Notes: generated by a model from the letters alone, not told the origin. Numbered from the stretch's first letter, positions 43,190 through 53,554 are shown. The stretch: DNA of 64,000 bases from Aeromonas veronii (GCF_040215105.1 NZ_CP157875.1:4135501-4199500), one strand, 5' to 3'. Program-made: numbers and translations.

Positions 43190-43839
43190 TAGACCTGCAC
43201 CCCGACGGCGCCCGTCATGCGGTGATCTGGCTGCACGGGCTGGGAGACTCAGGTGCGGGTCTGGCGCCCCTGGTGGACGCCCTAGACCTGCCCGCCACCC
43301 TGCCGGTGCGCCACCTGCTGCCGGATGCCCCCGAACGGCCCATCACCATCAACATGGGCTACAAGATGCGCGGCTGGTACGACATCAAGAGCTTCGAGGA
43401 TCCGGCGGATCGCGCCGTGGAGTCCCATGTCCGCGAATCCGCCGCCCGCATCCAGGGCTTGCTGGATCAGCTGATTGCCGAGGGCTTCGCCCCCGAGCGC
43501 ATCGTGCTGGCCGGTTTCTCCCAGGGGGGCGTCATCGCCTCCTTCACGGCCTTGCGCTGCCCGCAGCCCCTGGCGGGCCTGCTCTGCATGTCCACCTATC
43601 TGGCGGCGCCCGATGCCCTGATGGGGGAAATGAGCGAGGCGGCCCAGCGTCTGCCCATCTGCTACATGCACGGCATCTATGACGACGTGGTGGCGCTCTC
43701 CATGGGCTGGGAGGCGAAGAACCGGCTGGAAGCGGCGGGCCTCGCCCCCGAGTGGCACGAGTACCCCATGCGCCACGAGATCTGCCGTCCCCAGCTCGCC
43801 GACATCCGTCACTGGCTGCTGGCACGCCTCGACGGCTGA
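43186..43839 (+). CDS. alpha/beta-hydrolase carboxylesterase (phospholipase/carboxylesterase family)
   Basis: A 217-residue cytoplasmic esterase. The oxyanion region is VIWLHGLGDSGAG, the nucleophile serine is in LAGFSQGGVIASF, the acid in the MHGIYDDVVAL segment, and the histidine in EYPMRHEICRPQL. It matches the group of Pseudomonas carboxylesterase II and human acyl-protein thioesterase. The substrate is likely a short-chain ester. It is coupled to cyaY by ATGA and ends at a terminator. Confidence 0.9.
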   Translation: MIDLHPDGARHAVIWLHGLGDSGAGLAPLVDALDLPATLPVRHLLPDAPERPITINMGYKMRGWYDIKSFEDPADRAVESHVRESAARIQGLLDQLIAEGFAPERIVLAGFSQGGVIASFTALRCPQPLAGLLCMSTYLAAPDALMGEMSEAAQRLPICYMHGIYDDVVALSMGWEAKNRLEAAGLAPEWHEYPMRHEICRPQLADIRHWLLARLDG

Positions 43840-43860
43840 ATCCCGGACGACGAATATGAC

Positions 43861-43888
43861 AACGGCCTGCATCTGCAGGCCGTTTTCG
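43861..43888. terminator. terminator between the esterase gene and cyaA
   Basis: Stem aacggcctgca / tgcaggccgtt with a 2-base loop and T run; the A/T ends allow use by both convergent genes. Confidence 0.88.
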
Positions 43889-43915
43889 TTGGCTCATCGG
43901 CAATCCGGCAGCATA

Positions 43916-46435
43916 TCAACCTACCTCGCGGGCAGGCCCTGGATTATCTCGCTGTGGATTCTGGCTGCGGTAGGGGATCACCTCCAACTCATCACCCTGT
44001 TGCACGATTTCGTAGTACTGGGGCAGGTTGAAGTTGCTGAACTGGCCGGCATCCCCCGCACGCTCCTTGCCCGAGGTGTAGAAGCGGTTCACCCCCTGTA
44101 CCAGTTCATCCTTGTTGCCGGCGAAGTGCTGGTAGATCTCCACCCGGTTGGCCTCGTCCAGGATATAGATGTTGGTGCCCGCATTGCGGGTATCGAAGAA
44201 GAACTGCACCAGCCCCTCGCTGGCGTAGGCATCGACGATGCCGGGCAGGTGCTGGCTATGGCTCCTGTCCAGACGCAGCGGCAGGTGATCCAGCTTGTTG
44301 TGAGAGATGTGGCGGTAGAAGTCGATGGCGTTTTCCAGCTTCTTGACCGACACCCCGCGCCGCTCGAAGAAGATGCCGTACTTCTCGCGCCCGAGGGCCA
44401 GCGTCTTGACCAGCTGCTGTTTGTCCCGGGCGAGGCGCAACTCGATGCACTCGGCCAGCAGTTGCTGGAAGCGGGAGCGCACCAGGGAGCGGAAGTGCTG
44501 GCTGTAGCAGAACACCTCTATCATCTCCGGCGCGGCGGCATCCTGATGCATCTTGCCGAGTATGGTGGTGAGGGCATCCACCACCGCCTCTTCTCCCTGG
44601 AAGTGCAGGGTACGGATCTCGCTCCAGGAGTTGCGATAGACCAGATCCACCGAGCCCACCAGGCACTCCTGGTTGCGACCGAAGGAGAAGACGTCGGCGG
44701 CGTTGGCGTCGAACTCGATCACCTGCCCCACCCAGTGGCTGGACGGATCCGTCTCCAGATTGAGGAAGATGGAGAGCTGGTGGATCTCGCAGGGACGGCT
44801 CAGGGCCAGGTTGGTGGCACGGGGATACTTGACCGGGAAGGTGCCGGAGAGATCGCGGCAGAACTGGTGCAGGTTGTCGATGTGCAGATCCGAGCCCTGA
44901 TTGAACAGGTGCACCCGGGACTGGGGCGTCATCAGGCCATTGAAGTAGGCCCAGGCCACCAGCTTGCTGATGTAGCCGTTATATTCGAGCGGCGCCCGGC
45001 CGATGATGTCCACCGGCTCCAGAGAGTGCTTGTAGAGATACCAGCCGGCGCGGTTGAGGCGACCGTGGGGCACCTGCACCAGGCTGAGATCCGGCTCGCT
45101 CAAGTCCGGCGCTATCTTGAGGTTGATGCGCTGAACCTTGCCCGGCAGGCTCTCGAAGGCGGCATAGAGCTTGCGCGACAGTATGCCGATGTCTTCCGGG
45201 TTGATGGACTCGCTGATGTTGTTGCGACGGGCGAACTGGATGAGGTTGCGGTAGCTCTGCATCAGGGCTTCCAGCAACTCGGCATAGGCCACCTTGACCT
45301 CTTCGACCTTCCACTCCTCCCGGTGATCCAGGTGGTGCAGGCGCTCCGGGCCCCAGCCCCAGTAGGAAACCAGCTGGGCCATCAACTCGCGACGCCAGCT
45401 CGGGCTGTGCTCCTCTTTGGGATGGCTCAGGCCGTCACATACTTTGAGGTAGAAGCAGCGGCGCACCAGATCGAGGCGCTGCATGTCGCCGATGGACTTG
45501 AGGTAGTTGGTCACCTTGTCCAGCATCAGGCAGTAGTTGTCGAGCCGATAGTGCATCCCCTCGTTGTGCTGGAACCAGTCGCGACTGGTCACCGACAGCA
45601 GACGGGTGTTGGGATACTCGTGGGAGTAGGCTTCCATCAACAGGGACTTGAGCACCGCCTTGTAGGGGGAGTCGATCCCCTTGTAGAGCTGCCAGAGGGC
45701 GGAACCGAAGTACTCCTCGGCGGGAATGCGGTTGAAACCACCGAGATCCAGCCAGTCGTCCTGGCTCAGCTTGCCGTGGGCAAACAGGCCGTTCACATAG
45801 TCGTCGTAATGATCGTCATACTCAGCGGGCACCAGGTACCAGAGCAGGCGCTTGCCGGCGATGAGCATGGCGCTGCGATAGAACTCGTCGAGCAGCAGCA
45901 GGTGCTGGGCGCTGCCGCAGCTCTCCCCCTGCATCTGGGCATCGTTGCGCTGGCGGAACTTGTCTTCGGGGATCAGGAAGAAGTTGAGATCGACCCCCCG
46001 CTGCTCGGCCCACTTGGAGAGGAGTTGGCACTTCTGCTCCAGCAGCGCCAGCCGTTCCTGGGAGAGGCCCGCCACGTGGCAGACCCAGATATCGAGATCC
46101 GAATGGCAGCACTGGCCGATGGAGGAGGTGCTGCCCATGGAATAAAGACCCTGGATCGACTTGTCGTGGGTGCTGAGGCCTCCCTGACAATTCGCGTTCT
46201 GACACAGATCCTGGATGAAGGCTTGCTGAGCCTCGTTGGCCACGAAGCTCCAGATGCCATGGGGCACATCACCTGCCACATAACCGGGCAAGAGAGGGTG
46301 ATTGAAGTGCAGCATGACAGGCAGCAACTGAAACACCTGCTGCCCATAGCGACTCATGAGATCCAGCGCCCGTTGCGTCTTGAGACGATTGATCTCGTCG
46401 TAGCGCGCCACCAGCGTGTCGAGTTTTACCAGCAA
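43916..46435 (-). CDS. cyaA: class I adenylate cyclase
   Basis: The 839-residue enzyme makes cyclic AMP. The N-terminal catalytic half shows [20 protein letters not shown], in which GSTSSIGQ and the Asp pair mark the nucleotidyltransferase fold, and [19 protein letters not shown]. The C-terminal half (from about residue 540) is the regulatory part that responds to the glucose phosphotransferase protein IIA. I choose TTG 46435, because E. coli CyaA also starts at TTG and aligns there ([17 protein letters not shown]); ATG 46486 gives 856 residues and an unusual extra N terminus. The upstream CRP-type site suggests feedback. Confidence 0.93.
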   Translation of the reverse strand: MLVKLDTLVARYDEINRLKTQRALDLMSRYGQQVFQLLPVMLHFNHPLLPGYVAGDVPHGIWSFVANEAQQAFIQDLCQNANCQGGLSTHDKSIQGLYSMGSTSSIGQCCHSDLDIWVCHVAGLSQERLALLEQKCQLLSKWAEQRGVDLNFFLIPEDKFRQRNDAQMQGESCGSAQHLLLLDEFYRSAMLIAGKRLLWYLVPAEYDDHYDDYVNGLFAHGKLSQDDWLDLGGFNRIPAEEYFGSALWQLYKGIDSPYKAVLKSLLMEAYSHEYPNTRLLSVTSRDWFQHNEGMHYRLDNYCLMLDKVTNYLKSIGDMQRLDLVRRCFYLKVCDGLSHPKEEHSPSWRRELMAQLVSYWGWGPERLHHLDHREEWKVEEVKVAYAELLEALMQSYRNLIQFARRNNISESINPEDIGILSRKLYAAFESLPGKVQRINLKIAPDLSEPDLSLVQVPHGRLNRAGWYLYKHSLEPVDIIGRAPLEYNGYISKLVAWAYFNGLMTPQSRVHLFNQGSDLHIDNLHQFCRDLSGTFPVKYPRATNLALSRPCEIHQLSIFLNLETDPSSHWVGQVIEFDANAADVFSFGRNQECLVGSVDLVYRNSWSEIRTLHFQGEEAVVDALTTILGKMHQDAAAPEMIEVFCYSQHFRSLVRSRFQQLLAECIELRLARDKQQLVKTLALGREKYGIFFERRGVSVKKLENAIDFYRHISHNKLDHLPLRLDRSHSQHLPGIVDAYASEGLVQFFFDTRNAGTNIYILDEANRVEIYQHFAGNKDELVQGVNRFYTSGKERAGDAGQFSNFNLPQYYEIVQQGDELEVIPYRSQNPQRDNPGPAREVG

Positions 46436-46491
46436 TGCCCTACCTATCGGGGAGAGAAATGACGCACCAAAATGGGGAGACGTCAAAAAAG

Positions 46492-46507
46492 TGTGATCAT
46501 GTTAACA
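46492..46507. promoter_or_regulatory. CRP-type site upstream of cyaA
   Basis: The 16-mer reads TGTGA-N6-TAACA, 9 of 10 core bases of the CRP consensus. It lies 57 bp before the preferred cyaA start (6 bp before the alternative ATG), where binding would repress cyaA, as established for E. coli cyaA. Confidence 0.6.
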
Positions 46508-46631
46508 ATGCAAACCGCCGTGGTAAACAAGCCCGCATGGAATCACCGGATTATTTCTGACCCTGTCAATAACGGTATCATGGGAAAGTAATAAATTTTA
46601 ATGTTTTCAATTAATTAAATATCCGCAGCGG

Positions 46632-46650
46632 CTTAATGAAAATCATTTTC
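46632..46650 (+). promoter_or_regulatory. Fur-type box upstream of hemC
   Basis: The 19-mer cttaatgaaaatcattttc matches the Fur consensus at 15 of 19 positions by hand count. It is 108 bp before hemC, in the AT-rich divergent region with cyaA. Iron control of hemCDXY is inferred. Confidence 0.65.
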
Positions 46651-46757
46651 AGCTGCCTTTTTTGAACCTGCCCCCGCTTTTGCCGGCTGCGCCATGAAAG
46701 CCCCTGCAAAGGGTGATAAGATCGTTTTCCTCACTAAAGATGAAACAACTGATTGAT

Positions 46758-47687
46758 ATGGCAGCCCGAACTCTGAGAATCGCCACTCGCAAGAGCCCAT
46801 TGGCCCTGTGGCAGGCCAACTTCGTGAAAGACAGCCTCGAAGCGCTCTATCCCGATCTGGACGTCGAACTGGTGCCCATGAGCACTCAGGGGGACAAGAT
46901 CCTGGATACGCCGCTCGCCAAGGTGGGCGGCAAGGGGCTGTTCGTCAAGGAGCTGGAGACTGCCATGCTGGAGGGGCGCGCCGATATCGCGGTTCACTCC
47001 ATGAAAGACGTGCCGGTGGAGTTCCCCGAGGGGCTCGGCCTGCACACCATCTGCGAGCGGGAAGACCCGCGCGATGCCTTCGTCTCCAACCGTTTCACGC
47101 AGATTGACGAGCTGCCCCAGGGCGCCGTGGTCGGCACCTCCAGCCTGCGCCGCCAATGTCAGTTGCGGGCCGCCCGCCCGGATCTGGTCATCCGCGACCT
47201 GCGTGGCAACGTCAACACCCGTCTTGCCAAGCTCGATGCCGGTGAGTACGACGCCATCATTCTCGCCGCTGCCGGTCTGAAACGGCTGGAAATGGCGCAT
47301 CGCATCACCGCCTTCATCGAACCGGAACAGAGCCTGCCCGCCAACGGCCAGGGCGCCGTCGGCATCGAATGCCGGCTGGATGATCATGAATTGCACGCCC
47401 TGCTGGCGCCGCTCGAACACGGCGAGACCCGGGTGCGGGTGCTCACCGAGCGCGCCATGAACCGGGCCCTGCAAGGGGGCTGTCAGGTTCCTATCGGTGC
47501 CTATGCCCTGGTGCAGGGAGAGGAAGTCTGGCTGCGTGGCCTAGTGGGCAGCCCGGATGGCAGCCGCATCATCCGCGACGAGATCCGCGGCCCTGTCGCG
47601 GATGCGGAGCGGCTCGGGGAGACCCTGGCCCAACGCCTGCTGGCCGATGGCGCCGACGTCATCCTGGCCGAGGTGTATCACCCATGA
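46758..47687 (+). CDS. hemC: hydroxymethylbilane synthase (porphobilinogen deaminase)
   Basis: The 309-residue enzyme joins four porphobilinogens into hydroxymethylbilane. The dipyrromethane cofactor cysteine is in [13 protein letters not shown], the catalytic aspartate region in [15 protein letters not shown], and [11 protein letters not shown] and [11 protein letters not shown] are conserved. ATG 46758 matches the family start [12 protein letters not shown]; a longer frame to 46713 is possible. The upstream region holds a Fur-type box. It heads the hemCDXY operon, divergent from cyaA as in E. coli. Confidence 0.96.
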   Translation: MAARTLRIATRKSPLALWQANFVKDSLEALYPDLDVELVPMSTQGDKILDTPLAKVGGKGLFVKELETAMLEGRADIAVHSMKDVPVEFPEGLGLHTICEREDPRDAFVSNRFTQIDELPQGAVVGTSSLRRQCQLRAARPDLVIRDLRGNVNTRLAKLDAGEYDAIILAAAGLKRLEMAHRITAFIEPEQSLPANGQGAVGIECRLDDHELHALLAPLEHGETRVRVLTERAMNRALQGGCQVPIGAYALVQGEEVWLRGLVGSPDGSRIIRDEIRGPVADAERLGETLAQRLLADGADVILAEVYHP

Positions 47688-47721
47688 CAGTGGGCAGGCG
47701 GGTAGCGGAGCGCGTGGCCTG

Positions 47722-48456
47722 ATGATCCCGCTGGTGGTACGCCCCACCGAGCAGGCCGACGAGTTGGCGCAACTCTTGCGCCAGCAAGGCCACCAGCCCC
47801 TCTGCTGTCCCTTGCTGGAAACCCGGCCGGGGAGCGAGCTATCCCGTCTCAGTGACATGCTGCCTGCGGCGGACATCGTCATCGCCGTCAGCATGCATGC
47901 AATTCATTTTGCTCATCATTTTCTGTTGCAAACTGGTCTGACCTGGCCACATATTGAGTACTTTGCGGTCGGCCAGGCCAGCGCGGATGCCTTCGCCGAT
48001 GTGGGCATCCAGGCCCAGTGCCCGCACGATCCCCGCAGCGAAGGCTTGCTGCTGTTGCCAAGCCTGCAGGGGGTGGCCGGCAAGCGCGTGCTGATCCTGC
48101 GCGGCAACGGCGGGCGGGATCTCATCGCCACTACACTGGCCTCACGCGGCGCACTGGTGCACTATTGTGCCACTTATGAGCGCCACTACCCCGAACTCGA
48201 CGGGGACGCATTGACCCGCCATTGGCAGCGTGCCGGCCTCGACAGCCTGCTCATCACCAGTGGTGAACTGTTGCAGCGACTGTTGGCACTGGTGCCAAGC
48301 CAGCATCAGCCCTGGCTCTATGATCGTCTGCTGGTGGTACCCAGCCCGCGCGTGGCCGAACAGGCCGAGGCGGCTGGCTTTACCCGTATCGTGATTGCCC
48401 AAGGTGCATCCAACCAGGCTCTGGTGGCCGCCCTGGAACTGAGGAAGATGGAATGA
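47722..48456 (+). CDS. hemD: uroporphyrinogen-III synthase
   Basis: A 244-residue two-lobed enzyme that cyclises hydroxymethylbilane with ring D inversion. Sequence is always weakly conserved in this family; recognisable parts are LVVRPTEQADELAQLL at the start, YFAVGQASADAF, and ILRGNGGRDLIATTLASRGA followed by YERHYPE. Its place after hemC and before hemX is decisive. The start is ATG 47722, 34 bp after hemC, and the end overlaps hemX by ATGA. Confidence 0.93.
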   Translation: MIPLVVRPTEQADELAQLLRQQGHQPLCCPLLETRPGSELSRLSDMLPAADIVIAVSMHAIHFAHHFLLQTGLTWPHIEYFAVGQASADAFADVGIQAQCPHDPRSEGLLLLPSLQGVAGKRVLILRGNGGRDLIATTLASRGALVHYCATYERHYPELDGDALTRHWQRAGLDSLLITSGELLQRLLALVPSQHQPWLYDRLLVVPSPRVAEQAEAAGFTRIVIAQGASNQALVAALELRKME

Positions 48457-49523
48457 CTGAACAACAAGAATCCGAGGTCAAATCCCACCCAAGCACTGCG
48501 GCCCCCGTGGCCAGCGATGTGCCCGGCAAGAAACAGGGTCGCTCCGGCGTACTCCTCGGCGGTGTCGCCATTTTGCTGGCCCTGGGGCTGACCGGCGGCC
48601 TCTATCTGCACGGACAACAGACTGCCGCCGCCCAGCAGGCCGAACTCGGTGCCCTCAAACAGCAACTGGCCGAGGCCATGGGCAAGCTGGACCAGAGCAG
48701 CAGCAAGGATGCCGATCAGCTGGCAGCCTTCGGCAAGAGTCAGCAACAACTGCAAGATGCCCTGGACGCCCTGCAGCACAAGGTGCTGGATCTGGATGAC
48801 AAGCGTCCCAACGACTGGATGCTGGCCGAATCCGAATACCTGGTGCGGATGGCGGGTCGCAAACTGTGGCTCGAACATGATCTCATCTCTGCCATCACAT
48901 TGCTCGGCAATGCCGACGAGCGGATCAAGGCCCTCAACGATCCCAGCCTGATGCCCATCCGCAAGGCGCTGGCGGAAGATATCGCCAAGCTCAAAGGGAT
49001 GCCGCGGGTCGATCGCGAGGGGCTGACCCTGAAGCTGGCCGCGCTCTCCGATCAAATCGAGCTGCTGCCCCTCTCCACCGTCAGCATGCCGGAAGCCAAG
49101 GCCGAGGCGGATCAGGCCGTCAGCACCAACCCGGACGAGTGGGAGAGCAACCTCAAAAAGAACTGGGTCAAGTTCACCGAAAACTTCATCACCATCCGTC
49201 GCCGGGATGGCGCCGTGGAGGCCCTGCTCTCCCCCCAGCAGGAGATCTTCCTGCGTGAGAACCTCAAGACCAAGCTGCTGCAGGCCCAGCTCGCCGTCTA
49301 TCGCGAGCAGCAGGCGCTCTACACCGACAGCCTGGACAAGGCCGAGCGCTGGCTGACCCAGTATTTCGACGTCGACAACAGCGCCACCCAGTACATGCAA
49401 TCCGAGCTCGACAAGCTCAAGGGGGAGCAGATCCAGTTCGACTATCCGGATCAGTTCAAGACCCAGGCCATGCTGGAGCAGGTGCTGACCGAGCGCCTGC
49501 AACGCATCCTGGCCGGCAACTGA
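48453..49523 (+). CDS. hemX: HemX, membrane-anchored protein of the heme operon
   Basis: A 356-residue protein with one membrane helix (residues about 33-53, GVLLGGVAILLALGLTGGLYL) and a long periplasmic coiled coil (AELGALKQQLAEAMGKLDQ). It is often annotated as uroporphyrinogen-III methyltransferase, but the methylase motifs are absent and no such activity is expected. Its role in heme synthesis is not settled. Its start overlaps hemD, and hemY follows ten bases after its stop. Confidence 0.92.
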   Translation: MTEQQESEVKSHPSTAAPVASDVPGKKQGRSGVLLGGVAILLALGLTGGLYLHGQQTAAAQQAELGALKQQLAEAMGKLDQSSSKDADQLAAFGKSQQQLQDALDALQHKVLDLDDKRPNDWMLAESEYLVRMAGRKLWLEHDLISAITLLGNADERIKALNDPSLMPIRKALAEDIAKLKGMPRVDREGLTLKLAALSDQIELLPLSTVSMPEAKAEADQAVSTNPDEWESNLKKNWVKFTENFITIRRRDGAVEALLSPQQEIFLRENLKTKLLQAQLAVYREQQALYTDSLDKAERWLTQYFDVDNSATQYMQSELDKLKGEQIQFDYPDQFKTQAMLEQVLTERLQRILAGN

Positions 49524-49533
49524 GGAGGGCACC

Positions 49534-50697
49534 ATGATTCGTCTGATCGTCATCGTCGCCGTCATGGTGGCGGGCCTCATCTTCGGCCCGCAAGCCTCCG
49601 GCAACAAGGGCTATGTGCTCATCTCCCTTGGCAACTACACGGTAGAATCCTCGGTCACCAGCGCCGTCATCCTGGCGGTGCTGTTCTACGGCGCCCTGCT
49701 CATCGTCGAGTGGCTGCTGACCCGGGTATTCGGCCTGCGCCGCAAAACCCAGGGCTGGTTCGGTTCCCGTCGCCGCCGCAAGGCAAACCTGCAAACCGTC
49801 AACGCCACCCTGGCCATGGCCGAAGGGCACTACAACCAGGCCGAGAAGCTCTTGATCAAGGGGGCTGACAACAGCGACACCCCGCTGCTGAACTACCTGA
49901 GCGCCGCCAAGGTCGCCCAGGCGCGCGGCGATGACATCAGCCGGGATCACTACCTGCAAAAAGCGCAGGAGGAGAACCCCAAGGCCGAGCTGGCGCTGAC
50001 CCTGATCCAGACCCAGTTGCAGATAGAGCAGGGCCAATACGACAGCGCCCTCGGCCGCCTCGAATCCGTCTATGCCCTCAATCCCCGCCACCCCATGGTG
50101 CTGGACCAACTGCGTCAGGTCTATCTGGCTCGCCAGGACTGGGCCGCACTCATCGAACTGGCCCCCGCCCTGCGCAAGGTCGGCAAGCTGACCCCCCAGC
50201 AGGAAGAGGAACTGTTGCAACAGGCCTGGTGTGGCCGGCTTGAAGCCGCCGGGGACGCCCTCGACAGCCTGCGCCCGGTCTGGCAGGAACTGCCGCGCAA
50301 GCTGCGCCAGGATCCCGCCCTGCTCATCCGCTACGGGGATCGCCTGCGCCGGCTCGGTGCCGACAGCGAGGCGGCCGATCTCTGGCTGGAGGCGCTGCGC
50401 AAGCAACCCGCCCCCGAGCTGTTCGCCCGTCTGCCCAAGCTGAAGCTCAATGACTACCAGCCCATGCTGACCCAGCTCCAGAAGATGCAGGATCAACCGG
50501 GCGCCGAAGCGGCACTGGCCCAGGTCTATCTGCTGGCGGGCCAGCTGGATGAGGCCCAGCGTTTGCTGGAGCAGGAAGTGGCCAAGGCGCCGAGCCCTGC
50601 CCTCTGCCACGCCCTCGGCCAGCTGATGGACAAGCGCCGCCTCACCAACAAGGCCAACGAATACTATCGTCAGGCCCTGGAGCTGGCCGGGATCTGA
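49534..50697 (+). CDS. hemY: HemY, TPR protein of the heme operon
   Basis: A 387-residue protein with two N-terminal membrane helices (LIVIVAVMVAGLIFG and AVILAVLFYGALLIVEWLL) followed by a tetratricopeptide-repeat part on the cytoplasmic side (AEGHYNQAEKLLIKGA, QGQYDSALGRLESVYALNPRHP, AGQLDEAQRLLEQEVAKAP). It is not the Bacillus HemY oxidase of the same name. Enterobacterial HemY may organise late heme enzymes; the exact role is open. It is last in hemCDXY and ends at a terminator. Confidence 0.94.
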   Translation: MIRLIVIVAVMVAGLIFGPQASGNKGYVLISLGNYTVESSVTSAVILAVLFYGALLIVEWLLTRVFGLRRKTQGWFGSRRRRKANLQTVNATLAMAEGHYNQAEKLLIKGADNSDTPLLNYLSAAKVAQARGDDISRDHYLQKAQEENPKAELALTLIQTQLQIEQGQYDSALGRLESVYALNPRHPMVLDQLRQVYLARQDWAALIELAPALRKVGKLTPQQEEELLQQAWCGRLEAAGDALDSLRPVWQELPRKLRQDPALLIRYGDRLRRLGADSEAADLWLEALRKQPAPELFARLPKLKLNDYQPMLTQLQKMQDQPGAEAALAQVYLLAGQLDEAQRLLEQEVAKAPSPALCHALGQLMDKRRLTNKANEYYRQALELAGI

Positions 50698-50715
50698 GTT
50701 CAGCCCACCTCACGG

Positions 50716-50744
50716 AAAAGAGGCCGCAATCGCGGCCTCTTTTT
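50716..50744 (+). terminator. terminator of the hemCDXY operon
   Basis: Stem aaaagaggccgc / gcggcctctttt with loop aatc and a following T run. Confidence 0.9.
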
Positions 50745-50852
50745 ATGAATGGGGTTTTGAATGCTATCGCCACGCGGGAGAAGGGGCTGGGATGAAGGGC
50801 AACAGACCACCATCCTCATCCAATCCCCTCTCTGAGGGAGAAAGTCCAACGC

Positions 50853-51104
50853 TCAGGCGGTCAGCCGCTCCAGCTCACCGATGAGCCAGATGGCCTCCTG
50901 ACGATGAGTGCCGCACACATCCTGCATGGGGCGAAAGCCGCTGCACACCGCCGGACGCTCGGGCTGGCCGAAGATCTTGCAGCCCAGGCTGGCATCGAGC
51001 TGGATACAGGGGACGCCTGCCGGTTTGCCCTGGGGCATGCCGGGAATGGCGCTGCTGATGCTGGGGGCGATGCAGCAGGCGCCGCAACCCTGACGACATT
51101 CCAT
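50853..51104 (-). CDS. ykgJ: YkgJ-family cysteine cluster protein
   Basis: An 83-residue protein with many cysteines: [15 protein letters not shown] at the start, VPCIQLD, LGCKIFG, AVCSGF and DVCGTH. The set is that of the YkgJ/UPF0153 zinc- or iron-binding family and the sequence closely follows E. coli YkgJ ([16 protein letters not shown]). Function is unknown; a metal cluster is assumed. ATG 51104 is the family start. It is monocistronic, convergent with hemY. Confidence 0.87.
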   Translation of the reverse strand: MECRQGCGACCIAPSISSAIPGMPQGKPAGVPCIQLDASLGCKIFGQPERPAVCSGFRPMQDVCGTHRQEAIWLIGELERLTA

Positions 51105-51206
51105 GTGATTCTTCCTCTGTAGGGCGAAGCAGTGTAGCAAGGAGTCCGCATTCCCCTAAGCCTTATCCCTGCTACCGCCAAAAGAACCCTTCGCCTACTG
51201 GGAAGC

Positions 51207-51242
51207 AAAAAGCCCGACCGTGTTAACGGTCGGGCTTTTTGT
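51207..51242. terminator. terminator downstream of glpX
   Basis: Perfect 16-bp inverted repeat (caaaaagcccgaccgt and complement) with loop gtta. It serves the minus-strand glpX and can also work in the other direction. Confidence 0.9.
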
Positions 51243-51265
51243 GACAGGAATTCAGCGCTTGCTCA

Positions 51266-52276
51266 TCAGAGGATGATGTCCCGCACCACGCTGTCCTTGC
51301 GATCCAGGAAGTGGATCGACTTGATGCGACGAATGGTGCGCGACTTGCCGCGGATCAGCAGAGTCTCGGTGGTCGCCATGACGCCATCGCTGGTGATGCC
51401 TTCCAGCAGATCACCCTTGGTGATGCCGGTGGCCGAGAAGATGACGTTGTCATTCTTGGCGAGATCTTCCAGCTTGAGCACCTTGTTCACGTCGATGCCG
51501 AGGGCCTCGCAGCGAGCGATCTCCTGCTCCCCCAGGGCACGCACGTCGGGACTGTCGCCCTTGACCTTGTGACGGGGAACCAGGCGAGCCTGCATGTCGC
51601 CATCCAGGGCGCGGATCACCGCCGCCGAGATGACCCCTTCCGGTGCGCCGCCGATGCCGTACAGCATGTCGACTTCACTGTCCGGCAGGCAGGTCAGGAT
51701 GGAGGCGGCCACGTCGCCATCCGGGATGGCGAACACCCGCACACCCAGCCCCTGCATCTCCTTGATCGCCTTGTCATGGCGCGGCTTGGCCAGGGTGATC
51801 ACGGTCAGGCGGGAGAGCGGCTTGCCGAGCGCCTTGGCGACGGCCTTGAGATTCAGCTCCAGAGCCAGATCCAGATCGATGGCGCCCTTGGCCTTGGGGC
51901 CGACGATCAGCTTTTCCATGTACATGTCGGGGGCCTTGAGGAAGGAGCCCTTGTCGCCGACCGCCAGTACCGCCAGCGCGTTGGACTGACCCATGGCGGT
52001 CATGCGGGTGCCTTCGATGGGATCGACCGCGATGTCCACCGCATCGCCCTGACCCGTGCCCACCTTCTCGCCGATGTAGAGCATGGGAGCCTCGTCGATC
52101 TCCCCTTCGCCGATCACAATCTCACCATCGATCTGGATCTGATTGAGGATATGACGCATGGCCGCCACGGCCGCCCCATCGGCGATGTTCTTGTCACCAC
52201 GTCCGAGCCACTTGTAGCCAGCCAGTGCAGCCGCTTCCGTCACTCGGGAAAATTCGATTGCCAGTTCACGTCTCAT
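51266..52276 (-). CDS. glpX: fructose-1,6-bisphosphatase class II
   Basis: A 336-residue gluconeogenic enzyme. Metal and phosphate-site residues are present: GRGDKNIADGAAVAAMR, GEIVIGEGEIDEAPMLYIGE, the lithium-sensitive phosphatase motif VDPIEGTRMTAMGQ, and GIGGAPEGVISAA. Length and sequence fit E. coli GlpX. In E. coli glpX is in the glpFKX operon, but here it is alone. ATG 52276 (MRRELAIEFSRVTEAAALAGY) is the family start; a longer frame to 52393 covers the promoter. Confidence 0.96.
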   Translation of the reverse strand: MRRELAIEFSRVTEAAALAGYKWLGRGDKNIADGAAVAAMRHILNQIQIDGEIVIGEGEIDEAPMLYIGEKVGTGQGDAVDIAVDPIEGTRMTAMGQSNALAVLAVGDKGSFLKAPDMYMEKLIVGPKAKGAIDLDLALELNLKAVAKALGKPLSRLTVITLAKPRHDKAIKEMQGLGVRVFAIPDGDVAASILTCLPDSEVDMLYGIGGAPEGVISAAVIRALDGDMQARLVPRHKVKGDSPDVRALGEQEIARCEALGIDVNKVLKLEDLAKNDNVIFSATGITKGDLLEGITSDGVMATTETLLIRGKSRTIRRIKSIHFLDRKDSVVRDIIL

Positions 52277-52495
52277 CGCAATATCCAACCTTTGGAGCCC
52301 GAAAACGGGCGGCATTCTACCACAAGGGCAAACCTTTGCGCGTAAAAGTGACGGATCGCCACATAAATCGCGGCTTTCATCGGAATGACACACAACCGCA
52401 ACCCCTTGTTCATGACACGGTCACCCCGCTGTCATCTGCCACTTCTAGCATGGCCCCGTCTTTTAAAACAGAAGCTTGCAACACAAGGGATTAAG

Positions 52496-53554
52496 ATGAA
52501 AAAGCTGACAGTAGTAGCATTGGCTCTCACCGCTGCCTTCCAGGCTCAAGCCGTCGAAGTATATAAAAATGACAGCACCATGCTGGATATCTACGGCCGC
52601 ATCTATGCCGGTCAATTCTTCGGAGAGAAGAAGGAACTGGATGCCAACGGTGACATCAAAAACGAATATAGCGACAAACAGGGTGCAAACCAGTTTGTTC
52701 GTCTGGGCGCCAAGGTAGAAAGCGCCATCAACCCGGGTCTCAAGGCCCTGGCCCAGTACGAGCTGCAGTTCTACATCAACGACAGCGAGAAGACCGTCAG
52801 CGAGAACTCCGACAACCTGCGCACCCGTCTGGCCTTCGCCGGTGTGGGCGCCGACTGGGGCAACGTGACCTTCGGTCGTCAGCAAGGCGCCCCCGGCATG
52901 CTGGCCAACTGGACTGACGTCTCCCTCTCCGACGGCTATGGCAACGACGCCCTCGGCGCCAAGACCGACACCTTCGCCACCAACCGTGCCGGCTCGGTCC
53001 TGAAATACTCCGGCCTGTTCAACGGCTTCCAGATCGACACCAGCTACAAGTTCGACGGCGGTGACACCGAAGAGACCACCAGCAAGGACAGCGATGCCGC
53101 CTACGGTGCCGCCGTGTCCTATACCTTCCCGTTCAATCTGGCGCTCGGCACCGCCTACAACGTGGGGATCCGCGACAAGAACAACGAGGAAGACGCCAAG
53201 CTGTGGCTGCTCTCCGCCAAATATGACAACAAGGCCGTCTATGCCGCCCTGAGCTATGCAGACGGTACCGACTTCCTCAAGACCGGCCAGGATCACACCG
53301 GCTGGGAAGCCGCCCTCGGCTACAACTTCGAGAACGGCATCGGCCTGATGGCCCTGTGGAACAAGCAGAAGGTGGAGCAGGACGGCAAGGCCGACTATGA
53401 CTCCATCGACTACTACACCCTGGGTGCCCAGTACAAGTTCAACAAGAACCTGCGGGTCATCGGCGAATACCGCATCAACAACCTGGACAGCCAGGACAGT
53501 GGCAAGCTGAACACCAAGGACGACTTCCAGCTGGCAGCCCGCTACGACTTCTAA
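52496..53554 (+). CDS. general porin, OmpC/OmpF type
   Basis: A 352-residue outer-membrane trimeric porin with signal peptide cleaved after AFQAQA, then the typical first strand LDIYGRIYAGQF. It has alternating strand and turn pattern, acidic loops, an L3-like loop near FGRQQGAPGMLANWTDVSLSD, and the C-terminal aromatic residue (LAARYDF) read by the BAM complex. Such porins allow passage of small hydrophilic solutes and affect drug entry. Codon choice is the highly biased set of abundant proteins (AAC, AAG, GGT, CTG). ATG 52496 follows AAGGGA. Confidence 0.9.
   Translation: MKKLTVVALALTAAFQAQAVEVYKNDSTMLDIYGRIYAGQFFGEKKELDANGDIKNEYSDKQGANQFVRLGAKVESAINPGLKALAQYELQFYINDSEKTVSENSDNLRTRLAFAGVGADWGNVTFGRQQGAPGMLANWTDVSLSDGYGNDALGAKTDTFATNRAGSVLKYSGLFNGFQIDTSYKFDGGDTEETTSKDSDAAYGAAVSYTFPFNLALGTAYNVGIRDKNNEEDAKLWLLSAKYDNKAVYAALSYADGTDFLKTGQDHTGWEAALGYNFENGIGLMALWNKQKVEQDGKADYDSIDYYTLGAQYKFNKNLRVIGEYRINNLDSQDSGKLNTKDDFQLAARYDF

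Noticed and set aside
43679..46462. A 927-codon open frame on the plus strand opposite cyaA
   Set aside because: It is the shadow of the well-conserved cyaA. In GC-rich DNA with strong third-position bias the opposite strand often stays open; the product resembles no protein and lacks a ribosome site.
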